The notes beneath the pieces were generated by a model, which saw only the letters and a list, made by a program, of their open reading frames with translations, ran no database searches and was not told the origin of the DNA. From JBGSTR01 sp963707135 (GTDB lineage Bacteria > Pseudomonadota > Gammaproteobacteria > Chromatiales > Chromatiaceae), in NCBI GenBank assembly GCA_963707135.1, contig CAVPOY010000021.1, positions 1 to 64,000 on the forward strand: a stretch of 64,000 bases of DNA, given 5' to 3'. The position numbers were made by a program, and so were the translations under genes. Positions 46,761 through 55,965 of this stretch are shown here, one piece after another; the first letter of the stretch is position 1, and every line of letters starts with the position of its first letter.

Positions 46761-47335
46761 AGTTGCGTCACGACGCAGACCTCCTGCGTCGATGCGCGGA
46801 AGCTCGTCGCCTAGGCAGGATTCGTGGACCGCACTTGCGCTGGAGGCGTTGTTCTCTGAGCGGCGTGTCGTCCCAACGAACGGCCACACGAAATATGTCA
46901 TCGTTGCGCTCGATGCCCGCGTACCAGCCGCTGAGCCCCAGCGCATTCGCATCCTTCCACCAGAAGCGCAGGCTTAGCGTTGCCGGGTCCGTCCCGCTGA
47001 AGTCGCTGTACTCGTCGCGCTTACACTTGTCCTTGTGATTGCAGAGGCTTTCCCCGTCGTATGCCCCGCCCAACGCGTGTTGCCGTGTTGCGCTTGCCTC
47101 CCCTGTTCAGGCGCAGGCGTTCTACCATTGATTGCGCGAGGGAGGTGGCCTGGGTGCGCTCCAGCGCACTGTCGGCCGCTCTGACCGACAGCACCTGCAG
47201 GCTCGCGAGCCCGGTGAAGGCGACGACGGTCACCGCGGTCGTAATCAGGATTTCCACCAGGGTGAAGCCGGCGGAATTGCGGTGCCGCGGACGGGTTGTC
47301 CGACGGCGGCTGGATTGTGCTGCCAGGGTTCTCAT
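46757..47335 (-). CDS. pilV: PilV minor pilin (two or three frameshifts)
   Basis: Prepilin leader MRTLAAQSSRRRTTRPRHRN ending SAG, then FTLVEILITTAVTVVAFTGL with Glu5 and LASLQVLSVRAADSALERTQ, and ATSLAQSMVERLRLNR, the PilV signature. Later frames supply DPATLSLRFWWKDANALG and IFRVAVRWDDTPL and the final STQEVCVVTQL before the stop. 193 codons. It overlaps fimT and pilW by 4 bases on each side, so the order is tightly coupled. Confidence 0.83.
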
Positions 47336-47856
47336 GAGCAGCCCGTTCCGCTGGAGGTTAGGTCCATCCGGCCCACGTAGCCCAGGGTGAGCTGGCGGGA
47401 CTCGCTGCTGTCGCAGTAGGTGAAGGAGCCCCTTTGGTCCGGGAAGCCGCTGCTCTTGAAGGACACGCCGCGGGCGACTGCCGACTCCGGGGTCAACGTG
47501 AATCTTGGGTTCTCGAACTGGGCCGCGTAGAGGACCTCTTCGCCGCTGTCTACGGTGAGCTTGTTGTTCGCGTCGGAGAAGACGATCCAGCCGGAACTCC
47601 AACTTGGCGAGTCGCCTTCGATGCAGGTCTTCGCGTCGGCGGAGGCGCATACGGAGACCGGGGTTCCCCGTCGTGCCGCTTCGCTGCGCGCGAGGGTGAA
47701 GGAGCTGGTCAGCTCGATGGTCACCTGGCTGCGCTGCATGCGTTCCTTGACCCCCATGAAACTCGGTACGCCTATCGTCAAGGTCAAAGCCGCGACACTG
47801 ACGGTGGTCATCAACTCGACCAACGTAATGCCTCGAATTCCTTTCAAGGTGTTCAT
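47332..47856 (-). CDS. fimT: FimT/GspH-type pseudopilin
   Basis: A 174-residue, intact protein. Leader MNTLKGIRG is cleaved before ITLVELMTTVSVAALTLTIG (Glu5 present, unusual Ile at mature position 1). It is followed by PSFMGVKERMQRSQVTIELT and the GspH beta domain (SFTLARSEAARRGTPVSVCA ... WSSGWIVFSDANN). Four cysteines suggest two disulfides. FimT homologues are minor pilins, some binding DNA for uptake. First gene of the pilus operon fimT-pilV-pilW-pilX-pilY1-pilE. Confidence 0.88.
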   Translation of the reverse strand: MNTLKGIRGITLVELMTTVSVAALTLTIGVPSFMGVKERMQRSQVTIELTSSFTLARSEAARRGTPVSVCASADAKTCIEGDSPSWSSGWIVFSDANNKLTVDSGEEVLYAAQFENPRFTLTPESAVARGVSFKSSGFPDQRGSFTYCDSSESRQLTLGYVGRMDLTSSGTGCS

Positions 47857-48551
47857 GTCCTTTTCCCTAGCTCCGTCGCCCCGCCGCGTGTCGCTCTTGC
47901 GCCATCCTTTGGCCGCGAAGAAGGAACGCTTTGTTATTTGCCTTTAAGCATACTGGCGGTCTTCCAATCCGCCGTGATTCCGGTCGCAAGTCCCTTGCCG
48001 CGAGGCCTTTAGGTCACGCCCTGTGCGAGCGCTGCCCCTGTTTGCCTTCGATCCCGGGCGTCCTGCCCTGACCTGTACTAGCAGTCTCCGTGCCATGTTT
48101 TTTCTCATTAAATATCCAATAAAAACAGTCATTAAGAGATGGCCGTCTCACTCGGGAGTGACGTAAATCGTAAGAGCCGAGCACGGGGCGTTCAGTCCAG
48201 CCAGCTCGACGCAAGGCGCTACCGAACTTCCGACAGGGCTTCCAGGTCCGTCGACAGGGCGGAGTCGGTAGCGGAGGGTCCGGTACCATTATTCCGGATG
48301 AAGGTGCTGCAAGCGTCGACACCCTGCGGCAAGGACGAGGATCGCGGTGCTGGCGTTCGAGTTTTGCTGACAAGCCGCTCGAACGGCCTGACGGGCGGGG
48401 ATCCACGGATGTCCCGAGAGCTTAGGATGAGACCAGCAGCGTCAGTTACGGACCCGCGATGTCGAAACTCGGCTGGATGTGGGCGTCTCAGGTCTGTGGC
48501 GACTCGAAAAAAATTGCCGAATTATTATGGGCTTGCGTGGTTCAATATGGT
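47857..48551. other. gene-free region upstream of the pilus operon
   Basis: Nearly 700 bases without a convincing gene. It has an AT-rich patch at about 48094-48135 that contrasts with the window average and could hold a promoter. No sigma-54 element was found on the minus strand for fimT. Short open frames present lack ribosome-binding sites and homology that I recognise. Confidence 0.5.
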
Positions 48552-48568
48552 AGGCACGGGGATTGCTT
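48552..48568 (+). promoter_or_regulatory. sigma-54 (RpoN) promoter
   Basis: AGGCACG-GGGA-TTGCTT matches the -24/-12 consensus TGGCACG-N4-TTGCW at every position but the first. GG and GC are exactly 10 bases apart. Transcription would start near 48578, about 30 bases before the ATG at 48609. This is the best RpoN site in the window. Confidence 0.8.
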
Positions 48569-48608
48569 TAAGGAAGTCGAGACGGGACTTACTCGGAGGA
48601 GATCTACG

Positions 48609-49076
48609 ATGGCGACCGCGGCTGAGATGATGATGTCGGGCCATTTCCGGTTGGGCGGCGGAGAGGACCTGAATGCAAGGGTCGGGAGGACCTCACGGGG
48701 GCGGCCGCGCTTGACCCGACTGGTCGAGGTGCGGTCCAAAACTATCGCGCCGCTTGTGTCGGTGCCCGAAACCGTCGAACCGCCCGAACCGATTACCCCC
48801 GCCGCGCCGGCCGGCGCTGCTGTGGTCCTGAATATCGACGAGGAGGCACTTGAGCGCTTCATTCGGACCGTCGAGCGGTATGCCGCCGCGGGCGCCAAGG
48901 GGCGGCAACGGGCCTATCTGCATGCAACGGTCCGCCGCCTTTCTATCTTCGCGGACGATGACCAGGTGCGGATACACGCCCCAGAGCGGGTCGCGGAGGC
49001 GCTGCAGGCGTATGGCCACCTGCTTCAGGATCGCCAGATCAAAGTGCTACGCGAATGGCTGGAGGAGGGAGCCTGA
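48609..49076 (+). CDS. unrecognised 155-residue protein under a sigma-54 promoter
   Basis: It begins MATAAEMMMSGHFRLGGGED, then a basic stretch (VGRTSRGRPRLTRL) and a Pro/Ala/Val-rich linker (ETVEPPEPITPAAPAGAA). A predicted helical C-terminal half follows (NIDEEALERFIRTVERYAAA, GRQRAYLHATVRRLSI, EALQAYGHLLQDRQIKVLRE). A strong GGAGGAG lies 7 bases upstream. No family recognised, no signal peptide, no membrane segment. The RpoN promoter and position beside the pilus operon suggest a link to motility, surface attachment or nitrogen control, but that is inference only. Confidence 0.7.
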   Translation: MATAAEMMMSGHFRLGGGEDLNARVGRTSRGRPRLTRLVEVRSKTIAPLVSVPETVEPPEPITPAAPAGAAVVLNIDEEALERFIRTVERYAAAGAKGRQRAYLHATVRRLSIFADDDQVRIHAPERVAEALQAYGHLLQDRQIKVLREWLEEGA

Positions 49077-49553
49077 CCGCGACGCGTCGGCACCCGGGTT
49101 CGACCCGTTCGGGCCACCGGGCCCAGGTGCCGCGATTCCCTTCAGCCACCTTTGAAACACATGGCAAACAGACTACTGGGTAGGCTGGGGTGAGGCACTA
49201 ATCCCAACGAACGCTGGATCGGTCCATGCTCGCTCAGGGGGGCCAGAGTTGCGGATCGAGCGCGGAGTCGCGGTAAGCCGGTCGTAGCGCGCCCCGTGCT
49301 GCCGCTGTGGTATCGGTCGGGTTGCGAGCCAGCAAAAAGAAACCCCGAAGCCCTGGGGTGGAGGCTTCGGGGCAATCGCTTCCCCGGCTTGGGGCTGCCG
49401 GGAATCATGAGCCGCACTGAGGGGGGGATTCGGCGGCTCCGAGCAGCGTTGTGCTCGCAAAATGAGACTTTGCGGCTCCGGGGAAGTTCCCGGCATGGTG
49501 CGCGACTTCGGATTCGACTGGATAGCTTGCAGACGGAGTTAACGCAGCGGCCC
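49077..49553. other. polA downstream region
   Basis: Non-coding between two genes ending towards each other. It contains the polA terminator (49334-49372) and several short GC-rich inverted segments around 49380-49500 (for example GCGGCTC copies). No gene seen. Confidence 0.5.
49334..49372 (-). terminator. intrinsic terminator downstream of polA
   Basis: On the minus strand a perfect 10-bp stem CCCCGAAGCC/GGCTTCGGGG with a 10-base loop is followed by TTTCTTTTT. It lies about 180 bases after the polA stop. Confidence 0.85.
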
Positions 49554-52257
49554 TCAGTGGGCCTCGTCCCAGTTCGCGCCTACGCCGATATCGACGACTA
49601 GCGGGACCGCCAAATCCGCGGCCAGCTCCATCGCGGAGCGGACCCGTCCGGCCGTTTCGTCGACGGCGTCGCCCGCCGCCTCGAGCACGAGCTCGTCGTG
49701 GACCTGCATGATCATCCGCACCGGCGGACGCTCCGATTCGATCCATCGGTCCACGGCGATCATGGCCCGCTTGATGATGTCGGCGGCCGTGCCCTGCATC
49801 GGCGCGTTGATCGCGGTGCGCTCGGCGGCCGCGCGGCGGCCCTGGTTGCTGTGGTCGATGTCGGTCAAATACAGGCGGCGCCCGAAAAGGGTTTCGACGT
49901 AACGATCCTTGCGCGCCTGCTGGCGCGTCCGCTCCATGAAGTCCTTTACCCCGGGGTAGCGGCTGAAGTAGCGGTCCACATACTCCTGGGCGGCCCCCCG
50001 CTCGATCCCCAGCTGGCGCGCGAGCCCGAAGGCGGACATGCCGTAGATCAGACCGAAGTTGATGGCCTTGGCCGAGCGGCGCTGCTCGCCGGTGACCTGT
50101 TCGGGCTCGAGGCCGAGGATCTCCGCCGCGGTCGCCCGATGGACGTCCTGGCCGCCGGCAAAGGCCGCGAGCAACCGCTCGTCCCCCGAGAGATGGGCCA
50201 TGATCCGAAGCTCGATCTGCGAGTAGTCGGCGGCAAGTATCCGGTTTCCAGGGTCCGGCACGAAGGCGCGCCGAATGCGCCGGCCCTCCTCGGTGCGGAT
50301 GGGGATGTTCTGCAGGTTAGGGTCGCTGGAGGAAAGCCGGCCGGTCGCGGCCACCGCCTGATGATAGGAGGTGTGTACCCGGCCGGTGTCCGGGTTGACC
50401 ATCTGGGGCAGCTTGTCGGTGTAGGTCGATCGCAGCTTCGACAGTCCGCGGTGCCGCAGGATCAGGTCGGGCAGGGCGTGTCCGTCCGCGGCCAGCTGCT
50501 CCAGCACCGACTCCGACGTCGAGGGCGCGCCCTTGGGCGTCTTCGCGATCACCGGAAGACCCAGCTCCTCGAAGAAGATCTGACCGATCTGCTTCGGCGA
50601 GCCCATGTTGAAGGCCCGGCCGGCCACGGCGTATGCCTGCTCCTCGAGCTCCCGGACGCGAAGCGCCAGCTCGCGGCTCTGGACCGCGAGCAGGCCGCCG
50701 TCGATGCGCACACCGTTGCGTTCCATCCGCGAAAGGACCGGGATGCAGCGGCACCTCGATCTCCCGGTACAGCCGCGCGAGCGAGTCCACGTCCTCGAGT
50801 CTGGGCCAGAACACCCGGTGCAGCCGCAGCGTGACGTCCGCGTCCTCGGCGGCGTAGTGCCCGGCCTGCTCGAGCGGGATCTGGTCGAAGGTCAGCTGCC
50901 GCGCGCCCTTGCCGGCGATATCCTCGAAGTGGACGGTGTCGTAGTCCAGGTACTTCTTGGCCAGCGAGTCCATGTCGTGCCGAGACGCGGTGCTATCGAG
51001 CACGTAGCTCTCGAGCATGGTGTCGTGGACGATCCCACGCATCGCGATCGAGTAGCGCGCCAGGACGCTCATGTCGTATTTGAGGTTCTGTCCGACCTTC
51101 GCCCGCTCCGAGTCCTCGAGCAGTGGCCTCAGGCGCTCGAGGACCCGCTCCCTGGGAAGCTGATCCGGGGCGCCGGGATAGGCGTGCGCCAGCGGAACAT
51201 AGGCCGCCTCCCCGGGCTCGACGCAGAACGAGAGGCCGACCAACTCGGCCCGCATGTAGTCCAGGTCCGTCGTTTCGGTGTCGAACGCGATCAATGGCGC
51301 GGACTCCAGACGGGCGATCCAGTCCTCGAGGGCCGCCTCGGTGAGCACCAGGTCGTAATTGGCCTGTCTGGTCCGGTGCGCTGCGTCCCGAGCGCCAATG
51401 GCGCTCTCGCCGAGCGTGGCGAGCAGCCGTTTCGACTCGAGGCGTTCATACCAGCCGCGCAGGGCTTCAGTGTCCGGCTCGGTTGGTCGCAGCTCGTTCG
51501 GAACGAGGTCGAGCGCGACGTCGTGCTTGATCCTGGTCAGCTCCCGGGACAGTGACAGCTGATCGATACTGGCCCGAAGGTTGTCGCCCACCTTGCCCTT
51601 TATCTCAGCGGCGTTCGCGATCAGCCCGTCCAGATCGCCGTACTCCTGGATCCATTTCGCGGCGGTCTTGGGGCCGCAGCCGGGTACGCCGGGAATATTG
51701 TCGACACTGTCGCCGGTCAGGCTCAGGAAGTCGACCATGCGTTCCGGTGGCACACCGTACTTTTCGATTACCCCTGCGCGATCGAGCCGGCTGTCGTTCA
51801 TGGTGTTGACCAACGTCACGTGCTCGTTGACCAGCTGGGCCATGTCTTTGTCGCCTGTGGAGACGAGGGTGTCGATTCCCAGGCGGGTCGCCTGAGTCGC
51901 CAGCGTGCCTATGACGTCGTCCGCCTCGACGCCGGGAATGACCAGAGTGGGCAGGCCCATTGCGCGGACGACTTCCTGCAAGGGCTCGATCTGGTCCCGC
52001 AGGTCATCGGGCATCGGCGGGCGGTTTGCCTTGTAGTCCGGATACAGGTCGTCGCGGAAGGTTCGTCCGGCGGCGTCGAAGACCACGGCGATCAGCTCGG
52101 GTCTACACTCGTCGATCAGCTTGCGCAGCATGTTGAGCACGCCGACCAGGGCGCCGGTGCCCTCGCCGCGGGAATTCGTCAACTTGGGCAGGGCGTGGTA
52201 GGCGCGAAAAAGATAGCCGGACCCGTCGATCAGGATCAGAGGTGGATTCGCTGCCAT
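49554..52257 (-). CDS. polA: DNA polymerase I (one frameshift)
   Basis: About 900 residues. A 5'-nuclease domain (LILIDGSGYLFRAYHALPKL, GVEADDVIGTLA, STGDKDMAQLV, GDSVDNIPGVPGCGPKTAAK), a 3'-5' exonuclease domain with FDTETTDLDYMRAELVGLSF and AEDADVTLRL, then the polymerase domain (ADYSQIELRIMAHLSGDERL, RSAKAINFGLIYGMSAFGLA, MQVHDELVLEA). One extra base at 50738-50739 splits it. Removing it restores LHPVLSRMERNGVRID, and 2704 bases = 901 codons plus one. A frameshift in an important gene at a single doubled base is most simply an assembly error. Confidence 0.95.
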
Positions 52258-52339
52258 GGGCGGTTCCTTGGCGGTCGGTTGGGGGTGACGCGGACGGTCC
52301 CCGTCGGCGCGAGCCTATCGCGGGTCGATGGTCAACGAC

Positions 52340-52789
52340 TCAATCGTCTTCCAGGCGCAGCGTAATAGGCGGCAGCTCCCGGTAGAGGATGGTCATGGGC
52401 GCGCGGGCGCTGAGCGTCAGGATCCGGGTTCCCGAGGGGTATATCAGGTGATAGGTCTGGTAGAGGTGCAGCTCTTGAGCCTGATCCACGAGCTGAAGGA
52501 TGTCAGCAAGCGGCGGCTCCGGGGTCTCGCCCAGCTCGAATCGCGCGCCGGCCATCTCGACCGCGGTGCGGTGCAGCAGGATGGGGGGCACGTCCTCCGG
52601 CTTGTGGCCGAGGAAGTGGGGATAGAGCGCCCGCTTGATCGCCGGCTCGAGAATCAGACCCACCTGCTCGTCGGTCCGGAGCCAGCGAAGGTGGCGCCTT
52701 TCATCCTCGATCTTCTCGTGCTCCCCAAAGGCCTGGGCCCAGCCCTTGAAGAAGGCCGCGTAGCGCCGAATCAAGCGATCTTTTGACAT
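52340..52789 (-). CDS. hypothetical protein upstream of polA
   Basis: A 149-residue soluble protein I do not recognise. The N-terminal half is helical and charged (LIRRYAAFFKGWAQAFGEHE, RRHLRWLRTDEQVGLILEPA). The C-terminal half has two strand-like segments (LHLYQTYHLIYPSGTRILTL, PMTILYRELPPITLRLEDD). Same strand as polA with an 82-base gap, so co-transcription is possible. No signal peptide or metal motif. Confidence 0.6.
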   Translation of the reverse strand: MSKDRLIRRYAAFFKGWAQAFGEHEKIEDERRHLRWLRTDEQVGLILEPAIKRALYPHFLGHKPEDVPPILLHRTAVEMAGARFELGETPEPPLADILQLVDQAQELHLYQTYHLIYPSGTRILTLSARAPMTILYRELPPITLRLEDD

Positions 52790-53025
52790 GGTTCTCGCAT
52801 GTTTCAGGTCTCCGCGACCGGATGACGATCGGCGTCAGGGCTCAGCCCGGGAACCGGGATTGTACCTGCCCGGACAATTCGGGGCATCTTCCCCGGCGGC
52901 GCCCTTCGCCGCGTGTCGCCGGCATGGCGTGTACCCTGAAATCAAGAACTAGGCAACAATCCCGGGCTGCTTTCTAGCCTACCATCCCCGCGACCGGCCC
53001 GTTCAGACCCGATCCCAGCCTTGCG

Positions 53026-54522
53026 ATGCGATGGTGCTCGATTTTTCCTCCCGCCGCGGCGGTCGCAGTCGCGATCGTCCTGGGCCTATTCGCTCCGGCT
53101 AAGGCTCAGGAACCCGCGGGTGACGCGGAAAAGCCGGTTGCCGACGACCGCTGGTCCGAGGCGCCGCAGCTCGTTGTCACCTCCGTCGTATTCGACCCTA
53201 CCACGCGCCGCCTCGCCATTACCGGCATCAACTTCGGTGCCCATCGGCTGCCGACCCTGACGCTTGGTTCTCTCTCGCTCACCCTGAGCCATTTCGACGA
53301 CAACTATCTGCTGACCGATCCGTTGCCCCCGGACGTGACGGCGGGGACCCACTTGTTGACGGTTGTGGCCGGGAACGATCGATCGCGCTTCGACGTTTTC
53401 AGCGTGACGATCGGCGGCGACGGTGCGACCGATCGCGACGGCGCCTATGCGGCGCCGCAATCGAACCGCATCACCTCGGTGGACCGGGGGGGCGACGTGG
53501 GCTGGGACACCTCCATCGCGATTGGGGCCGACGGACTACCGCTGGTCCTCTACCTCGACTACAGCAACAGGGACCTGAAGCTCGCCCGTTGCCTGGACCC
53601 CGCCTGCTCCAGGGCGAATTTCAAGCGGATCGACACCGAGGGGGACGTGGGCTGGTCCAGCGCGCTGGCGATCGGGGTGGACGGCCTGCCGGTCATGAGC
53701 TATTTCGATAACAGCAACCGGACCCTCAAGGTTGCGCGCTGTCTGGATCCCGACTGCGACGCCTCCGAGTCGCGCCACATCGACACCGCGGGTCAGGTCG
53801 GTCAGCACACCGCGCTGATTATTGGGCTCGACGGGCTGCCCGTGGTGAGCTACTACGACAGGTCGCGTGGGGACCTCAAGGTCGCCCATTGCCAGGATCC
53901 GGAGTGTACCCAGCCAGTCGTATCCGCGGTTGATCGCGGCGGCAATGTCGGTTGGTACACGGGAATGGCCCTGGGTTCCGACGGCAACCCGATCATCAGC
54001 TATTTCGACAGCTCCCGCCGGGACCTGAAGGTGGCCCATTGCGACAACCCGTCCTGCTCATCCGCATTGGTTTCGGTGCTCGACACCGGAGGGGTCGGGC
54101 TGGGTACGGATATAGCCGTCCCCGCCGACGGGCTTGCGATTGTCGTCTACTGGGATTTTTTCAATGATGACCTTAAGCTGGCACGCTGCCGCAATGCGGA
54201 ATGCACCGATGCCGACATCGCGGTAATTGACCGGGACGGCTCGGTCGGCTCCAATGCGGCCATGGCCCTTGGTCGCGACGGCAATCCCGTCATCAGCTAT
54301 CACGACCACACCAACAGCAACCTCAAGGTCGCCCGTTGCGCCGATCGCGCGTGCACCGGTGTTCGGATCAGTACGCCGGACGCGGCGGGATCCGTAGGCT
54401 GGCACACGGATATCGCGATTGGGCCGGACGACCGTCCGATCATTAGCTATTACGACGAGACAAACGGCGACCTCAAGGTCCTTAAATGCGGTGACTCCTA
54501 CTGCAGCACCGTCTCGGAATAG
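53026..54522 (+). CDS. secreted seven-bladed beta-propeller with N-terminal IPT/TIG-like domain
   Basis: A 498-residue protein. Signal peptide (AAAVAVAIVLGLFAPAKA), then an Ig-like IPT/TIG domain (~residues 48-135: LVVTSVVFDPTTRRLAITGI ... THLLTVVAG). Seven tandem repeats of about 46 residues follow, each with the pattern D..G.VG....IAIG.DG.P.ISYYD..N.DLKVARC....C. Every repeat ends in CxxxxC (CLDPAC, CLDPDC, CQDPEC, CDNPSC, CRNAEC, CADRAC, CGDSYC). Seven blades suggest a closed propeller stapled by one disulfide per blade, suited to the periplasm or cell surface. Partner or ligand unknown. Single gene, no operon. Confidence 0.8.
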   Translation: MRWCSIFPPAAAVAVAIVLGLFAPAKAQEPAGDAEKPVADDRWSEAPQLVVTSVVFDPTTRRLAITGINFGAHRLPTLTLGSLSLTLSHFDDNYLLTDPLPPDVTAGTHLLTVVAGNDRSRFDVFSVTIGGDGATDRDGAYAAPQSNRITSVDRGGDVGWDTSIAIGADGLPLVLYLDYSNRDLKLARCLDPACSRANFKRIDTEGDVGWSSALAIGVDGLPVMSYFDNSNRTLKVARCLDPDCDASESRHIDTAGQVGQHTALIIGLDGLPVVSYYDRSRGDLKVAHCQDPECTQPVVSAVDRGGNVGWYTGMALGSDGNPIISYFDSSRRDLKVAHCDNPSCSSALVSVLDTGGVGLGTDIAVPADGLAIVVYWDFFNDDLKLARCRNAECTDADIAVIDRDGSVGSNAAMALGRDGNPVISYHDHTNSNLKVARCADRACTGVRISTPDAAGSVGWHTDIAIGPDDRPIISYYDETNGDLKVLKCGDSYCSTVSE

Positions 54523-54695
54523 TCGCCGGGTCAGCCGTTCCTAAGGCGCTGATTATTGGTCATCCTGGCCGAAATCGGCGTCACATCATGTGCCGCGGGA
54601 AACGCCGAATTGATCATTTCCCTAAGCGCGCCAATCATCCTCGGTTTAGTCACCCGGGGTTGCAGAGACCCTGACACCCGAGGGTAGGAACGGGA

Positions 54696-55733
54696 ATGCT
54701 CACGACCGCGCTCGCCCCATTCGGCAACATGAAGCCTGGCAAACCGCTGCCCTTCTTTCATCCGACTCGAGTCGTGTTCGTCGACGACGACCGGGCGTTT
54801 CTCAATCTGCTGCCGCTCCGGCTGCCCGCCAGCCTGCCCTTCCTGCGGTTCGACTCGCCCCGTGAGCTCTTGGGAGAGCTCGAGAAAGGGCGGCTTCAGG
54901 GGGCGCTGGACCTCGACTGGTGGGACGCCTACGCGTCTGAGGGCCTCGACCAGGGAACGGAGCAGGTGGTCGCGTTCGACCGGTCCATGATTTTTCTACG
55001 CGTGTTCAATCGCGCGCGCTTTGGGCTTATCAGCGTCCTGGTCGTGGATTACCAGATGCCGGAGATGTCCGGTCTGGACCTATGCCGCAGGCTCGCGCAC
55101 TTGCCCTTCAAAAAAATCCTACTGACCGGGCAGGCGGACGCCTCCCTGGCGGTCGACGCGTTCAACGAGGGGCTGATCGACATGTATCTGCCGAAGCTCC
55201 ACCCGGACCTGGACAGGGAGCTAAACCTGGCGATTCAGCGCCTCCAGTACGCGTACCTGGAGCAGGCGACCGGCCTTATCACGACCGTGCTGAGCGCGGT
55301 CGACCCGACGCTCTGGGGGGATCCGGCTTTCCCTCGGTTCCTCCATCAGATCTGTGAGGACCGCGGAATCGTCGAGTACTACGCGATCGACGAGCCCAAG
55401 GGCTACCTGCTGGTGGATCCAGAGGGGAGGGCTGAGCTGCTGCTGCTCTACGACAACGACGAGCTGGATGCACAGGCCGCCGCGGCAGTGGCCTCGAGGG
55501 CACCCGTGGCGATCGTCCGGAAGGTCCAGGGGAGGAGCGACGCGCTGCATTTTCCGAATGACGATCCCGCTCGGGTGCTGTCGCCCGATCAGTGGTGGGC
55601 GGCCTGTGTACCGCTGCACTCGGTTCCAGGCCGGGACGACCGTTATTACGCCCTGGTAGACCAGTCGGAGTCGTTTCTCGTGGGCCCGGATACCGTTCTC
55701 GGTCTTGCTCGATACCTGGACTATCGGGGCTGA
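54696..55733 (+). CDS. receiver-domain protein with large insertion and C-terminal module
   Basis: A 345-residue response-regulator-like protein. Acidic pocket D30-D31-D32 (VVFVDDD), phospho-acceptor D118 in VVDYQMPEMSG, T144 in LLTGQAD and K167 in LPKLHPD make a complete CheY-type site. About 40 extra residues lie between the acidic pair and the acceptor Asp (including LDLDWWDAYASEGLDQGTEQ). Residues ~200-345 form an unassigned domain ending YYALVDQSESFLVGPDTVLG. No DNA-binding output is visible. A sensor kinase is not adjacent. AGGA lies 6 bases before the ATG at 54696. An internal start at Met12 is possible. Confidence 0.75.
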   Translation: MLTTALAPFGNMKPGKPLPFFHPTRVVFVDDDRAFLNLLPLRLPASLPFLRFDSPRELLGELEKGRLQGALDLDWWDAYASEGLDQGTEQVVAFDRSMIFLRVFNRARFGLISVLVVDYQMPEMSGLDLCRRLAHLPFKKILLTGQADASLAVDAFNEGLIDMYLPKLHPDLDRELNLAIQRLQYAYLEQATGLITTVLSAVDPTLWGDPAFPRFLHQICEDRGIVEYYAIDEPKGYLLVDPEGRAELLLLYDNDELDAQAAAAVASRAPVAIVRKVQGRSDALHFPNDDPARVLSPDQWWAACVPLHSVPGRDDRYYALVDQSESFLVGPDTVLGLARYLDYRG

Positions 55734-55824
55734 TAGGCGGAGTTCGCCGCCGAATGGCGGCAGAGGTTCCTTGCCGCCGGGTCTCGTTGGGATCGTCAGG
55801 TGATTCTGAGCTTCTGGACGGGCC

Positions 55825-55865
55825 CAAAAAACAAAAGGCCGCTCCGAAAGGGTGTGGGAGCGGCC
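55825..55865 (-). terminator. intrinsic terminator of the metK-ahcY-metF block
   Basis: Minus-strand stem GGCCGCTCC/GGAGCGGCC (9 bp, loop 11) is followed by TTTTGTTTTTT, about 100 bases downstream of the metF stop. Confidence 0.88.
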
Positions 55866-55965
55866 CGTACAAGGAGGAGTGGATGGTTCCGGGGACATAG
55901 GCTACCGGTCCGGCCATCCCATGTACTTGCGAATTCTCAATCGGGGCGAAACCGAGTGCGCTCGT

